Counted from the stretch's first letter, positions 41,788-51,845 are shown. The stretch is DNA of 64,000 nucleotides from Larkinella knui (GCF_003858645.1 NZ_RQJP01000001.1:930001-994000); one strand, 5' to 3'. The notes: generated from the sequence alone by a model not told the origin. Numbers and translations are program-made.

Positions 41788-42947
41788 ATATCCTTTGGTT
41801 AGGCGACTATCCGCACCCCCTGAGGGTCAACCCCAACCGCCATCCGGTTCCCTGGATGACGATGTTGGCCAATGGTCTGGCTTCCAGTAACGGCCTGGGC
41901 CTTACCATCATGAGCTATTCCTCCGCCATCGACCAGGATGAACTATTTACGGCAGACGGTATCAATTATATCTATCTAAAAGTGCCCGATGATAAATGGG
42001 ATTTATTGACCGCTTACACCCAGCGAATTAACCGCCTGCGCTCGTATTTGGCGTCATTGAAGGGAACATTTGATCTGGTGCATATCCACGGTTCAGAGCA
42101 GCAATACCAAGTGATCGGAGCCGGTTTGCCCATTCCCAAAGTCCTTTCTGTCCAGGGAATCGTCACGGAATATTATAAAATTCTTCCGGCCAAACCCGAT
42201 TACCGCCATATCTCGTGGCTGGTGGCGGGTTATTACGAACGGAAATACCTGCGTTCGGTCCGGCATTTCATTTGCCGGACCCACTGGGATCAGTCCCATA
42301 CCCTCCGGATGCAGCCCAACGCCGTGATTCACCACAACTGGGAACCGATCCGGGCCGAGTTTTTCGAGCCGGTTTCCGTCAGTGCCAAAACCGCCCAAAC
42401 ACTTCTCTTTGTCGGAGGTACCAACCGGATCAAGGGCATCCGGGAAGCGCTCCGGGCCTACGACTCCCTGTGCCGTACGCTCCCGTTGCGGTTTTGTGTG
42501 GCGGGATCCGGTGACAAGGCCGACGTCATTCAACTCATTCATTCGCTGGAATTGAGCAATATCCGGGCGGAAGATATCGAGCACAAAGGATTTTTGAACG
42601 GGAAGAAACTACGCGAAGCCTATCAGGAAGCGTTCTGTCTGATTCATCCGTCCTACATCGACAACAGTCCGAACAGCGTTTGTGAAGCGCAGGTCGCCGG
42701 TTTGCCGGTCGTCGCTTCCGACGTCGGTGGGGTGAGTTCCCTGATCGACCACGGACAGACCGGATTACTCACTACGCTGGAGCCCGACTCGATTGCCGAT
42801 GCCGTGCTGACGCTATGGAAAAATTCGGAGCTGCACCGGGCCATAGCTTCCAACGCCCGGGCCGTGGCCCGAAACCGCCATGACCGGCAGCAAATTATCG
42901 ACAAGACGGTATCCATTTATCAGGAAATCATACGCCATGCCAACTAA
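41784..42947 (+). CDS. Family 4 glycosyltransferase
   Basis: The 387-residue product has the GT-B fold: N-terminal domain with FDLVHIHGSEQQ, a middle LLFVGGTNRIKGIREALRAY nucleotide-sugar segment and the E-x7-E region in SPNSVCEAQVAGLPVVASDVGG. It retains the sugar anomeric configuration. The acceptor is probably a lipid-linked sugar in this operon. Its ATG overlaps the stop of the small ORF, and its 3' end overlaps the polymerase gene by 11 bases. Confidence 0.9.
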   Translation: MNILWLGDYPHPLRVNPNRHPVPWMTMLANGLASSNGLGLTIMSYSSAIDQDELFTADGINYIYLKVPDDKWDLLTAYTQRINRLRSYLASLKGTFDLVHIHGSEQQYQVIGAGLPIPKVLSVQGIVTEYYKILPAKPDYRHISWLVAGYYERKYLRSVRHFICRTHWDQSHTLRMQPNAVIHHNWEPIRAEFFEPVSVSAKTAQTLLFVGGTNRIKGIREALRAYDSLCRTLPLRFCVAGSGDKADVIQLIHSLELSNIRAEDIEHKGFLNGKKLREAYQEAFCLIHPSYIDNSPNSVCEAQVAGLPVVASDVGGVSSLIDHGQTGLLTTLEPDSIADAVLTLWKNSELHRAIASNARAVARNRHDRQQIIDKTVSIYQEIIRHAN

Positions 42948-44472
42948 CCTGAACAGGCTGCCCGGCAAGGCCGTAGCCCTCCTTTCGTTGCCGCAACTGC
43001 TCCTGCATATCGTCGGTCTGTTGCTGGTTGGGCATTTGTGTCTGAGTGATCTGGTGAATCCCACCATTGGGTATCCGATCGGTTTTGCCGCTATCCTGTT
43101 TCTGTTGATCCGCCTGTTGTTCCGCCGGTTTTACCTCGATTACGTCTTGATTATTTTCACCTGCAGCCATTTCTACTACGGTAACAACCACGGGGGCTTG
43201 TGGAATTACATCAATGTATTGGCCCTGCTGGTTATTGCCTTCGTCGAGCCGTGGTGGGAGGGAACGTCGAATCTGACGCCGTTCCAGAAAACGGTCCTTG
43301 GAGGCTTGTTCCTGGTCAATGCACTGGGGCTGGTTTTTGTGGCCGAATCCTCCGTGTCTGGTCGAATGGAAGGATTTCTGGTCAGTCTGTCCTATGCTTT
43401 CCTGTTTCTTTTTATTCTTCAGCTACCGGCCACGACCGCCTTATTCAGCCGCTTGTTGCTGGTGATGGCCGGGGTGGGGCTATGGTTCGTGGTAATTGCG
43501 CTGAGTCAGAAAACCCACTTCCTCGAATCGGTTTCACCTTTATTGCCAAAAGGCAATGGCGATGGCCTGGAAAACAATGGTTGGGAAACGTACGAAAATA
43601 AGTCCGAAAGGGCCGACGGTCCATTTAAAGACTTCGAACTCTTTGCCGAATATGCATCGCTCCTGTATGCCGTGTTTTTTCCGATCCTGATCGGACAGGT
43701 CAGCCGGTATTTTCGGATGAAAGCCATCATTCCGGCTCTGGCGGTGATCGGCTCGTTCCTGTGTGTTCTGATGACCGCCACGCGATCGTCGATTTTGCTG
43801 CTGATTCCTGTGACTTTCTTTTATCTGTTTTACTACCGGAGCCAATTTGTTCGGAAACCCGCTCTGCTGGGTGCCGTGGGGGCTTTTGTCGGCCTGATCG
43901 TACTCGTCGGACCTTACATCGGCCTGGATTACGTCATGGAACGGCTCAACGAGCTGGATGTGAATCGCTTGAGTTCCGGTTCCGCGAAAAGTGCGGAAGC
44001 CATCAACCGGGGTGAAACGTATCAGGCCGGTCTGGAAAGACTGCTGGACCAGGATTGGCTGATTGGGTACGGTTATGGCGTTTCCGAGCACTATTCCATG
44101 GCTTTTTTTGGAATACCCAATAGTGAAATGCGGGATTATCACAATTTATACCTGAGCCTGCCCATTACGCTGGGCTGGATTGGCACCGGTTTGTTCATCC
44201 TGTTACTTCTCAATCACGCTTTTCAGACGCTGGTTGCCTGTCGATCGGCTCCTCAGCCGCATCTGGAAGCCCTGGTCGTAGGAATGGCCGTTTTCTGGGC
44301 GGTATTTTTCATCAACGAATTCAAGATCCAGGCGATCCGGGAGCCCAATTACCTGATGCTGATCTGGTGTTGGCTGGGATTTAGCATTCAGGCGAACCGG
44401 CTGGCGGTTGGTTCCGTAAGCAATGAATTCCGAATGCAAACCGATCGGCACCCTGAGCCTGTACTCCACTAA
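42937..44472 (+). CDS. Wzy-like O-antigen/exopolysaccharide polymerase
   Basis: From ATG at 42937 the product has 511 residues with about 12 membrane helices. A long loop near residues 340-400 and TATRSSILLLIPVTFFYLFY and DYHNLYLSLPITLGWIGTGL match the O-antigen ligase/Wzy pattern. It would join repeat units in the periplasm. The start overlaps the previous gene by 11 bases. Confidence 0.82.
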   Translation: MPTNLNRLPGKAVALLSLPQLLLHIVGLLLVGHLCLSDLVNPTIGYPIGFAAILFLLIRLLFRRFYLDYVLIIFTCSHFYYGNNHGGLWNYINVLALLVIAFVEPWWEGTSNLTPFQKTVLGGLFLVNALGLVFVAESSVSGRMEGFLVSLSYAFLFLFILQLPATTALFSRLLLVMAGVGLWFVVIALSQKTHFLESVSPLLPKGNGDGLENNGWETYENKSERADGPFKDFELFAEYASLLYAVFFPILIGQVSRYFRMKAIIPALAVIGSFLCVLMTATRSSILLLIPVTFFYLFYYRSQFVRKPALLGAVGAFVGLIVLVGPYIGLDYVMERLNELDVNRLSSGSAKSAEAINRGETYQAGLERLLDQDWLIGYGYGVSEHYSMAFFGIPNSEMRDYHNLYLSLPITLGWIGTGLFILLLLNHAFQTLVACRSAPQPHLEALVVGMAVFWAVFFINEFKIQAIREPNYLMLIWCWLGFSIQANRLAVGSVSNEFRMQTDRHPEPVLH

Positions 44473-44490
44473 CGATAAACCGGACATACG

Positions 44491-45369
44491 ATGATTTTTA
44501 TTGTTATCCCCGTTCATAACCGAAAGCACTTAACCCGGCGGTGTCTCGCGTGTTTAACCCGCCAAACGATTTCCCGAATTACCATTGTGGTGGTCAACGA
44601 CGGCTCGACCGACGGGACTGATGAGATGATCCGGACCGAATTTCCGGATGTGGTGGTGTTGCCCGGTGACGGAACGCTCTGGTGGACTGAAGGTACCAAT
44701 GTCGGCGTTCGGTATGCACTGCAAAACCGGGTGGCAGACGAAGAAAATTTTGTGTTGACTATTAACGACGACACCGAAGTTCGTCCGGATTATGTGGCTT
44801 CGCTGCTGGCCACCTACGCTCAGCATAAACCGTGTCTGGCCGGTTCGGTCAGCGTCGATATTGCCAAACCTGATTCCCTGCAATATGCCGGTATGAAACT
44901 GAATCTCTATTCGGCGAACGAGACCTACCTGGCAAACGCCCATTTCGGCAACAGTTACAGTCAGTTAACAGAAACTACCGACACGATCGATTCCGACAGT
45001 TTGCCGGGTCGGGGTGTGCTCATTCCCTTCGAGGTATTTGAGAAAGTGGGCCTCTACGATACGGAACATTACGTCCACTACATGGCTGATATTGAATTCA
45101 CGGTTCGGGCCAAACGGGCGGGTTATCGCCTGGTCATAGCGCCCTCCAGCATCGTTTATGAGCACGTTGAGGCCACCGGGCTCCAGGTCAATCATCAACT
45201 GCCGATCCGCAAGTTCTGGAAAGGATTATGGGGGCGCTATTCGCCCATCAATATTCCCATGCGCTACCATTTTGCGATGCGCCATACCCACACCAAACAC
45301 TTGTATTTGGTATTGGAGGTCGGCCGAATCGTTACCGGTTATTTTCTTCGAAAACTACGCTTGATCTAG
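44491..45369 (+). CDS. Family 2 glycosyltransferase
   Basis: The 292-residue product opens FIVIPVHNRKHLTRRCL and carries VVVNDGSTDGTDEMI, a DxD-type motif in INDDTEVRPDYVA, and YMADIEFTVRAKRAGYRL. It resembles rhamnosyltransferases. It follows the polymerase gene after 18 bases. Confidence 0.9.
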   Translation: MIFIVIPVHNRKHLTRRCLACLTRQTISRITIVVVNDGSTDGTDEMIRTEFPDVVVLPGDGTLWWTEGTNVGVRYALQNRVADEENFVLTINDDTEVRPDYVASLLATYAQHKPCLAGSVSVDIAKPDSLQYAGMKLNLYSANETYLANAHFGNSYSQLTETTDTIDSDSLPGRGVLIPFEVFEKVGLYDTEHYVHYMADIEFTVRAKRAGYRLVIAPSSIVYEHVEATGLQVNHQLPIRKFWKGLWGRYSPINIPMRYHFAMRHTHTKHLYLVLEVGRIVTGYFLRKLRLI

Positions 45370-45407
45370 CCTGACTAACTATCGCAGAAACAATAAGAAT
45401 ACAACCG

Positions 45408-46514
45408 ATGAAAAAGACCAATAAAATACTTTTCCTGACACAACTTCCTCCACCAATTCACGGAGCGTCCAAGATTAATGAATATCTAAAAACGAGTATA
45501 TCGATCAATGAAAAATTCGAAACGGAGCATATTAATATTATAACGGCCAAAGATTTAAGTGATGTACAGAAATTTAGCTGGTCAAAAGTTGCCGTTATCG
45601 CAAAGCTTTGTCTGCGAATTATAAAATCCTGTTTATCGACTCGCTACGATTTGGTATTCGTTACCTTAAGCACGGATGGAATCGCTTTTTACAAAAGCGC
45701 ACTGGTCTGGATGATTGCCGCGGCTTTTATCAAAAACCGGGTCGTGATGCTGCACGAGAAAGGCATCGAGACAACGGCTCAAAAAAATAAACTCAATCGG
45801 TTGATTACGAGGGGGATGATTAACGGCTCCAACCTCATTGTTACGTCAAAACTCCTTCTCGCTGAATTCGATTCGTATACTACAAAAAAGTACGTCGTTT
45901 GCAGCGGTACCCCCGGCACCAGTGCTGTACGAACGGGCGATTATACGGTAGAGAGTGGTCCCAAACTTTTGTTTTTATCCAATCTGATCATTGAAAAAGG
46001 TATCCTGGTTTTTGTCAGTATTTGTGCCGAATTAACCAGAAGAGGATTCGCCTATCACGCGGATATTATCGGTAACGAGTCGGATATATCCATGACCGAA
46101 CTTCTGACATTGATTCGTGAAAAAAAACTGGATTACCAGATTACGTTGGTCGGCCCGAAATACAATGACGAAAAAGATGCCTATTTACGGGCTTCGGATT
46201 TTCTGATTTTTCCGACTTTTTACAAACGGGAAACGACTCCTTTAGTCATTCAGGAAGCTTTCAAGTTTGGCCTGATTCCCGTCTCTTCTCCCGAAGGAGG
46301 CATTCCGGATCTGATCGAGGATGGCGTCGATGGATTCGTGATCAATCCGGACGATGTGTCGCAATACTGCGATAAAATCATGGGGCTGTGGGCCAATCAC
46401 GAACGGTTCAACGCTTTCCGGAAAGCCGGTCAGGCCAAGTTTGACAACCGATTCAGCTTACCGGTTTTTGAAAAAAATATGGTCTCGGTGCTCGACGCTG
46501 CACTCAACTGCTAA
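45408..46514 (+). CDS. Family 4 glycosyltransferase
   Basis: The 368-residue product opens KILFLTQLPPPIHGASKINE, a pattern of GT4 enzymes in capsule loci. LLFLSNLIIEKGILVFVSIC and RETTPLVIQEAFKFGLIPVS contain the nucleotide-sugar and E-x7-E elements. The N-terminal third is AT-richer than the rest, which may mark a mosaic origin. It lies 7 bases before the WecG-like gene. Confidence 0.9.
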   Translation: MKKTNKILFLTQLPPPIHGASKINEYLKTSISINEKFETEHINIITAKDLSDVQKFSWSKVAVIAKLCLRIIKSCLSTRYDLVFVTLSTDGIAFYKSALVWMIAAAFIKNRVVMLHEKGIETTAQKNKLNRLITRGMINGSNLIVTSKLLLAEFDSYTTKKYVVCSGTPGTSAVRTGDYTVESGPKLLFLSNLIIEKGILVFVSICAELTRRGFAYHADIIGNESDISMTELLTLIREKKLDYQITLVGPKYNDEKDAYLRASDFLIFPTFYKRETTPLVIQEAFKFGLIPVSSPEGGIPDLIEDGVDGFVINPDDVSQYCDKIMGLWANHERFNAFRKAGQAKFDNRFSLPVFEKNMVSVLDAALNC

Positions 46515-46521
46515 TTATCCG

Positions 46522-47310
46522 ATGAATACAACCTTCGTTCAGAACGTTACGCCGGCAAGCGCGAAGCCGGCACTTACCACGACGGTCATGGGGTACCCGG
46601 TTTTTTCGGGTAAACTGGATCAGCTCCCGATTGGTGGACAGAACACCCTGCTGATCAACACCATGAGCCCGAATTCGTATGGACTCGCCCGGAAAGATGC
46701 CCTCTTCGAAAAGTCTCTCAAAAACTGCGACGTACTGACGCTGGACGGTATTGGCGTGGCCCTCGGTTCGATTTTGCTGAATGGCAAAAACATCAGAAAA
46801 ATTGCCGGTGCGGACACGTTCGATTACCTGGCCGCTTACTTTAACCAGCGGGGCGGGCGGTGCTTTTTTGTGGGATCGACGGAAGCAACGTTGCAAAAAA
46901 TCGTGGCCCAACTGGCCAAAGATTTCCCCCGGCTCGAAGCGGATTACTATTCTCCGCCCTACAAAGACGAATTGACCGCCGAAGACTCGGCACCCATTAT
47001 CGAGCGGATCAACGCCTTTCAGCCGGATGTCGTTTTTGTGGGCATGTCGGCACCGAAACAAGAAAAATGGGCCTACCAAAATAAGTCTTCCCTCAACACG
47101 AAAGTGATTGCCACAATCGGCAACGTCTTCGACTGGTATGCCGGAAACAGCAAACGGCCGGCTAAAATCTGGATTACGCTCCGGCTCGAATGGCTGGTGC
47201 GGATTTTTCATCGCCCGGAAATATTCCGCCGGAATACCCGGAATCAACTCGTTTTTGTAAAAGATATGCTCCTGTGTTTTACCCGTTTAAAAAAGATAGC
47301 AAATGACTGA
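46522..47310 (+). CDS. WecG/TagA/CpsF family glycosyltransferase
   Basis: From ATG at 46522 the product has 262 residues with the family motifs CDVLTLDGIGVALGSILL, RCFFVGSTEATLQKI and VVFVGMSAPKQEKW. Relatives add N-acetylmannosamine or its uronic acid to a lipid-linked sugar. The frame extends upstream into the previous gene, but the family start fits the ATG here. It overlaps the oxidoreductase gene by 8 bases. Confidence 0.93.
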   Translation: MNTTFVQNVTPASAKPALTTTVMGYPVFSGKLDQLPIGGQNTLLINTMSPNSYGLARKDALFEKSLKNCDVLTLDGIGVALGSILLNGKNIRKIAGADTFDYLAAYFNQRGGRCFFVGSTEATLQKIVAQLAKDFPRLEADYYSPPYKDELTAEDSAPIIERINAFQPDVVFVGMSAPKQEKWAYQNKSSLNTKVIATIGNVFDWYAGNSKRPAKIWITLRLEWLVRIFHRPEIFRRNTRNQLVFVKDMLLCFTRLKKIAND

Positions 47311-48325
47311 TCGAAAAGTAAAGATTGCCATCATTGGCCTGGGAAAGATGGGGATTTCGCACCTGGCGATTCTGAATGCCCACCCGGCGCTGGAGGTCGT
47401 TGGCGTCTGCGACACATCCGGAATCGTGATGGAAGCCCTCAAACAGCATTCCGCCTTCGAGTGCTTTGCCGACTACAAAAAAATGGTCGATAAAGTGCGT
47501 CCCGAAGCCGTGTTGATTGCCACGCCGACGAAGCTGCACTTCGAAATGGCCCGTTTTGCCCTGGAGCGAGGTCTTCACGTGTTTATGGAAAAACCGTTCA
47601 CCCTGAACATGAGCCAGGGCGAAGAACTGGTTCGGCTGGCCGAGGCCCGAAATCTGGTTACGCAGGTGGGGTATCACAACCGGTTTATCGGGGTTTTCAA
47701 CGAAGTCAAGCGTCTGGTCGATCTGGGCGCATTGGGCGACGTCTACCATTTTGTTGCCGAATCCTACGGTCCGGTGGTCACGCGGAAAAAAGAAGACACC
47801 TGGCGGTCGAATCCGAGCGAAGGGGGCGGGTGTCTGCTGGATTATACCTCCCATGTGGTCGATCTGCTGCAGTTTGTGCTCGGACGGGTAGACAAGGTGG
47901 ATGGCAGCACGCTCAAAAAGATCTATTCCTCCAGCGTTGAAGATGCAGTGTATTCTACGCTGCATCTGGACAGCGGTATATCCGGTTTTCTATCGGTGAA
48001 CTGGAGCGATGAAACCTACCGGAAAATGTCGACGCAGCTCACCATTATCGGGATGAGCGGAAAACTGGTGGCGGATGCGCAGGAAATGAAAGTGTATTTC
48101 AAAACCGCCCCAGCGATTGCCGGATACGAAAAAGGCTGGAACGTGAAATACATCACTGATCTGACACCCGGTGTCGATTTTTACCTGCGGGGGGAAGAGT
48201 ATTCGGCGCAGATCGATTATTTCGCCCGCTGTATTCAAAACCGGAATGCTCACGGAATCAGCACCTTCCGCAGTGCGCTGGAAACCGACCGGGTCCTCAA
48301 TTTATTACGAACTTACCCTCAATAG
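47303..48325 (+). CDS. Gfo/Idh/MocA family oxidoreductase
   Basis: The 340-residue product has the NAD(P)-binding GLGKMG near the start, the EKP motif in FMEKPFTLN and CLLDYTSHVVDLLQF. Such enzymes oxidise or reduce sugars or nucleotide sugars. In this operon it may modify a sugar precursor. It overlaps wecG-like by 8 bases and its stop shares a base region with the next gene. Confidence 0.92.
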   Translation: MTDRKVKIAIIGLGKMGISHLAILNAHPALEVVGVCDTSGIVMEALKQHSAFECFADYKKMVDKVRPEAVLIATPTKLHFEMARFALERGLHVFMEKPFTLNMSQGEELVRLAEARNLVTQVGYHNRFIGVFNEVKRLVDLGALGDVYHFVAESYGPVVTRKKEDTWRSNPSEGGGCLLDYTSHVVDLLQFVLGRVDKVDGSTLKKIYSSSVEDAVYSTLHLDSGISGFLSVNWSDETYRKMSTQLTIIGMSGKLVADAQEMKVYFKTAPAIAGYEKGWNVKYITDLTPGVDFYLRGEEYSAQIDYFARCIQNRNAHGISTFRSALETDRVLNLLRTYPQ

Positions 48326-48336
48326 TGCACACGATC

Positions 48337-49218
48337 ATGGAACGAATCTTATTTGGTGATAACCAGTTTTTTGCCGTCAACCACCTTTCCGACGAAAAAT
48401 CAAGAGCTCAGGCCGTCCGCTTCAAGGACGACAGCGCGATTATCAAGGTATTGGATACCGCCATCGATTGCGACATCAACACGTTTATGTGTACGACGCA
48501 CGACCGGATTGCCAACATTTGCGACCACATCCGCCGGAACCCGAATCAGTACGCCAATTTTCAGATTTACCCCTGTATGCCTTATGCGCACAAGTATGCC
48601 AATGCGGTAACGGAACTGGGGATTATGGGAACGCTGAAGGAATACATGCCAAGCTCAAATTTGCTGGGTACGCTGGCGAAAGGCGGTTTGGCGGTTTTTA
48701 AAAAGGACTTCATCAGCATCATGGAAATTCTGGTAGACACCGAGATGAAGATGTTCAAGGGCGTGCGGACGGACGTTATTTTTATCCAGAACGTCATTAC
48801 CGACCTGATTCTGGGATTAGGCATGTACGATTTTTTCCGGGCGTTCAGCGATTACGTCAAGAAAAAATACAACGCAGAAGCCGGTTTTATCACGATGAAT
48901 CTTCCCATGCTGCACCAGGCACTGGAGAAGGTGGGCGTCGAGAATCCGATTATCTGTGCTTCGATCAACAAAGTGGGTTTCCGGATGACCGGTGGGGTAG
49001 AGCTTTACGAGCGTACTTTGCGGGAAAAACAAATGCGCGTCATTGCCATGCAGGTCTTTGCCGCGGGTGCCATTCCTCCCAAAGAAGCCCTGGAGTACGT
49101 TTGCAATCTGCCGCACATCAGTTCCATTCTGTTTGGCGCTTCTTCGCGGAGCCACATCGAACAAAACCGGGATCTGATTAATCAATACTGGAAGAAAGAT
49201 GAAGCAGTTTTGGTCTAG
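48337..49218 (+). CDS. TIM-barrel-like protein of unknown function in the glycan operon
   Basis: From ATG at 48337 the product has 293 residues. The sequence alternates strands and helices (RILFGDNQFFAVNHL, IDCDINTFMCTTHDR, FQIYPCMPYAHKYA, IICASINKVGFRMTGG) and ends SSILFGASSRSHIEQNRDLI, which resembles the close of aldo-keto reductases. That points to a TIM barrel, but the aldo-keto catalytic residues cannot be placed. It is always-adjacent here to the Gfo/Idh/MocA gene (11 bases apart) and may act with it on a sugar. Confidence 0.6.
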   Translation: MERILFGDNQFFAVNHLSDEKSRAQAVRFKDDSAIIKVLDTAIDCDINTFMCTTHDRIANICDHIRRNPNQYANFQIYPCMPYAHKYANAVTELGIMGTLKEYMPSSNLLGTLAKGGLAVFKKDFISIMEILVDTEMKMFKGVRTDVIFIQNVITDLILGLGMYDFFRAFSDYVKKKYNAEAGFITMNLPMLHQALEKVGVENPIICASINKVGFRMTGGVELYERTLREKQMRVIAMQVFAAGAIPPKEALEYVCNLPHISSILFGASSRSHIEQNRDLINQYWKKDEAVLV

Positions 49219-49269
49219 CCACTGCTAACTAACTCACTTTCTGTTGTTTCTGACTTGACTATATTCCCA

Positions 49270-50169
49270 ATGATAGCCCCCATTGCCCTTTTTGCTTACA
49301 AAAGACCGTCCGAATTAGCGAAGACCCTGGCGGCTCTCCGGGCCAACCATTTGGCCTCCGAGAGTGAACTGTACGTTTTTGTGGATGGCCCGAGATCCGA
49401 AAAAGACGTGCCGAAAGTGGAGCAGGTTCGCCAGCTTGTCCGGGAAATAACGGGTTTCAAAACGGTACACCGCATGATCAGCGAGCATAACATCGGGTGT
49501 GCCGACTCCATCATTCAGGGCGTTACGAAGGTGTTGAAGGCGCATCCGACCGTCATTGTGGTGGAAGACGACATTGTCACCACCCCGAATTTCCTGGATT
49601 TTATTAACCAGTCTCTGGCGCACTACGCTGATGATCAACGGGTTTTTTCGATTGGCGGGTACACATTTCCCTTCAAAAAACCGGATGGTTACCAGGCTGA
49701 CGGCTATTTTTTTGGCCGTCATTGTGCCTGGGGGTGGGGAATCTGGGCCGATCGCTGGCAGGAAATCGACTGGGAGATTACCGACTTTCAACAGTTTATG
49801 AACGATTCGGGCCAGCGCAGGGCCTTCAATCGGGCGGGTATGGACATGGTCCGAATGCTCCGTAAAACGATGGAAGGGAAGCTGGATGCCTGGGATATCC
49901 GCGTTTGTTACAACATTTTTAAAAAGGGCAAGCAAACGCTGTATCCCACGGTGTCTAAAGTGGAAAATATCGGATTTTATTCAAAAGACGGTATGAATAC
50001 CAATGAATACAATCGCTACAAAACCGTACTCGATCCGGGTGTTAGGCGGAAATTTTCGTTCGCAAAGCAGGTGAATGAGGAGGATCATTTTGCCCGGCAA
50101 TTTCGCTGGAAATACAGTTTGCAGGTACGCATTTTCGCGCGATTATTGACGTATGCGGGTTTTCGATGA
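49270..50169 (+). CDS. GnT-I-like glycosyltransferase (second copy)
   Basis: From ATG at 49270 the product has 299 residues: IAPIALFAYKRPSELAKTLA, YVFVDGPRSEKD, IVVEDDIVTTPNFLDF and HCAWGWGIWADRWQEID. It matches the enzyme at 40605 in order and motifs but differs through most positions, so the duplication is old. It is the last gene of the operon at normal base composition. Confidence 0.8.
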   Translation: MIAPIALFAYKRPSELAKTLAALRANHLASESELYVFVDGPRSEKDVPKVEQVRQLVREITGFKTVHRMISEHNIGCADSIIQGVTKVLKAHPTVIVVEDDIVTTPNFLDFINQSLAHYADDQRVFSIGGYTFPFKKPDGYQADGYFFGRHCAWGWGIWADRWQEIDWEITDFQQFMNDSGQRRAFNRAGMDMVRMLRKTMEGKLDAWDIRVCYNIFKKGKQTLYPTVSKVENIGFYSKDGMNTNEYNRYKTVLDPGVRRKFSFAKQVNEEDHFARQFRWKYSLQVRIFARLLTYAGFR

Positions 50170-50490
50170 AACAATACTAAAACAGCATGGCTATATGAAA
50201 ATTAAGTTTTACCATCGTTTTTATAAGATCAGCGATATAAATCATACTCCACTTCATTATAGTTGCTAATAACTTAAAAGAAGTATGCGCTAATTGTCGC
50301 TCTTTAAAAAGAAGTGACAAATAAAAGTAAAATTATTTTTAAGTAAATTGAAAAAATCTAGATAGTAATTTACTTAATTTTTATTTCCAATATATAAAAA
50401 TGATAGAGTATTGACAAGATTTGACATACCTTATTTTATGTCTACATAAATGTTGAAATCAATTGCATTTTATTTTTAAAATTTTTTTCG
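50170..50490. other. AT-rich gene-free interval
   Basis: About 320 bases with very high A+T and no recognisable gene, at the left edge of the AT-rich islet. It probably holds the promoter of the flippase gene, but no exact TAnnTTTG was found. Confidence 0.5.
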
Positions 50491-51834
50491 ATGCGAAATG
50501 TGTTTGATAAATCGGTTAGCACTTTAACTGAAAAGGTTCAGATAATAAAAATTAACCATACTATAAGAACCTATTTTTTTAATACTTCGTGGTTATTTTT
50601 TGAGCAAATAGTTCGAATGAGTGTAGGCTTGTTTGTGGGAGTATGGGTTGCAAGATTTTTAGGTCCTGCTCAATTTGGAATTTTAAATTACGCACAAAGT
50701 TTAGTGGGTTTGTTCGGTGCAATAGCAACGTTAGGTTTAAATAATATTGTAATTCGTGAACTAGTAAAAAAACGAATTGATAAAAACGTTCTTTTAGGTA
50801 CCGCTTTTTTAATGAAGCTTATTGGTGGTTTTTTTGTTGTTGTTCTTTTAACTTTAGCTATAAATATTATTCCAACTGATTTTTATACCAAGTTCATTGT
50901 TTTAATTGTTGCCTCATCAACTATCTTCCAAAGCTTTAATGTTATAGATTTCTTTTTTCAAGCTAAGGTTAAGTCTAAGTTTGTCGTGTATGTGAATTTT
51001 ATTGTGTTACTGATTTGCACCCCTGTTAAAGTAGCACTTTTAGTTATAAAAGCACCTTTAGAAGCATTTGCGTTCGTCGCCGTTCTTGAAAGTATTGTTT
51101 CCGCAGTAGGGCTTATCTTCTTTTATAGAAGTAATAAAGAGGATATTAGGGAATGGAAATTTGATAAATCGGTTTCTATCGCATTACTGAAAGATAGCTG
51201 GCCCTTAATTCTTTCAAGCATTTCTATATCTATCGGAATGCGAATTGACCAGGTAATGCTTAAAAGTTTTATGAATGAAACCACCGTAGGGTTTTATGCT
51301 GTAGGCGTAAAATTTGCTGAGATATTTAATTTTATACCCATGATTATTAGCCAGTCGATCTATCCCAAAATCGTTGGGATGGATCTCGACAAGGAGAGGA
51401 ATACATTGGTTATTTTAATACGATACCTATTTTATGGATTGGTCTTGCTTTCATTGGGCGTGAATATTGCCTCAAGTTATGCCGTTACCATTTTGTATGG
51501 CCAGGAATATGCTTCAAGTATTACTGTTGTCAATATTTTGATTTGGTCTATTCCTTTTACTTTTCTAAATATAGTGACAAGTACCATCCTGCAAAAGCTC
51601 AATAAAAATACGACGATCCTTTTCCGGCAGCTTATTATTGCAGCAATTAACATACTGGTTAATGTTATTCTAATACCTATGTACGGGATTGAGGGAGCCT
51701 CATTTGGTACTTTACTGGCAGATATTTCATTGTTTATATTTGGAATATTGATTCCAAATGAAAGGTGGATATTTTATTTAAGAATGGAAGCCATCCTTTT
51801 ATTACCCGGGGCTTATTTTAAAAAGGCTAAATAG
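50491..51834 (+). CDS. Wzx-type polysaccharide flippase (AT-rich gene)
   Basis: The 447-residue product has about 12-14 membrane helices. The opening NTSWLFFEQIVRMSVGLFVG followed by FLGPAQFGILNYAQS is typical of the MATE/MOP flippases that move lipid-linked repeat units across the inner membrane. The gene is much richer in A and T than the rest of the operon (many AAT, TTA and ATT codons). That suggests recent transfer. It is the only intact flippase in the locus. Confidence 0.9.
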   Translation: MRNVFDKSVSTLTEKVQIIKINHTIRTYFFNTSWLFFEQIVRMSVGLFVGVWVARFLGPAQFGILNYAQSLVGLFGAIATLGLNNIVIRELVKKRIDKNVLLGTAFLMKLIGGFFVVVLLTLAINIIPTDFYTKFIVLIVASSTIFQSFNVIDFFFQAKVKSKFVVYVNFIVLLICTPVKVALLVIKAPLEAFAFVAVLESIVSAVGLIFFYRSNKEDIREWKFDKSVSIALLKDSWPLILSSISISIGMRIDQVMLKSFMNETTVGFYAVGVKFAEIFNFIPMIISQSIYPKIVGMDLDKERNTLVILIRYLFYGLVLLSLGVNIASSYAVTILYGQEYASSITVVNILIWSIPFTFLNIVTSTILQKLNKNTTILFRQLIIAAINILVNVILIPMYGIEGASFGTLLADISLFIFGILIPNERWIFYLRMEAILLLPGAYFKKAK

Positions 51835-51845
51835 TATTTGGTAAA

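Noticed and set aside
46354-46521. N-terminal extension of the WecG-like frame
   Set aside because: It lies inside the upstream glycosyltransferase gene in another frame; the family start fits 46522.
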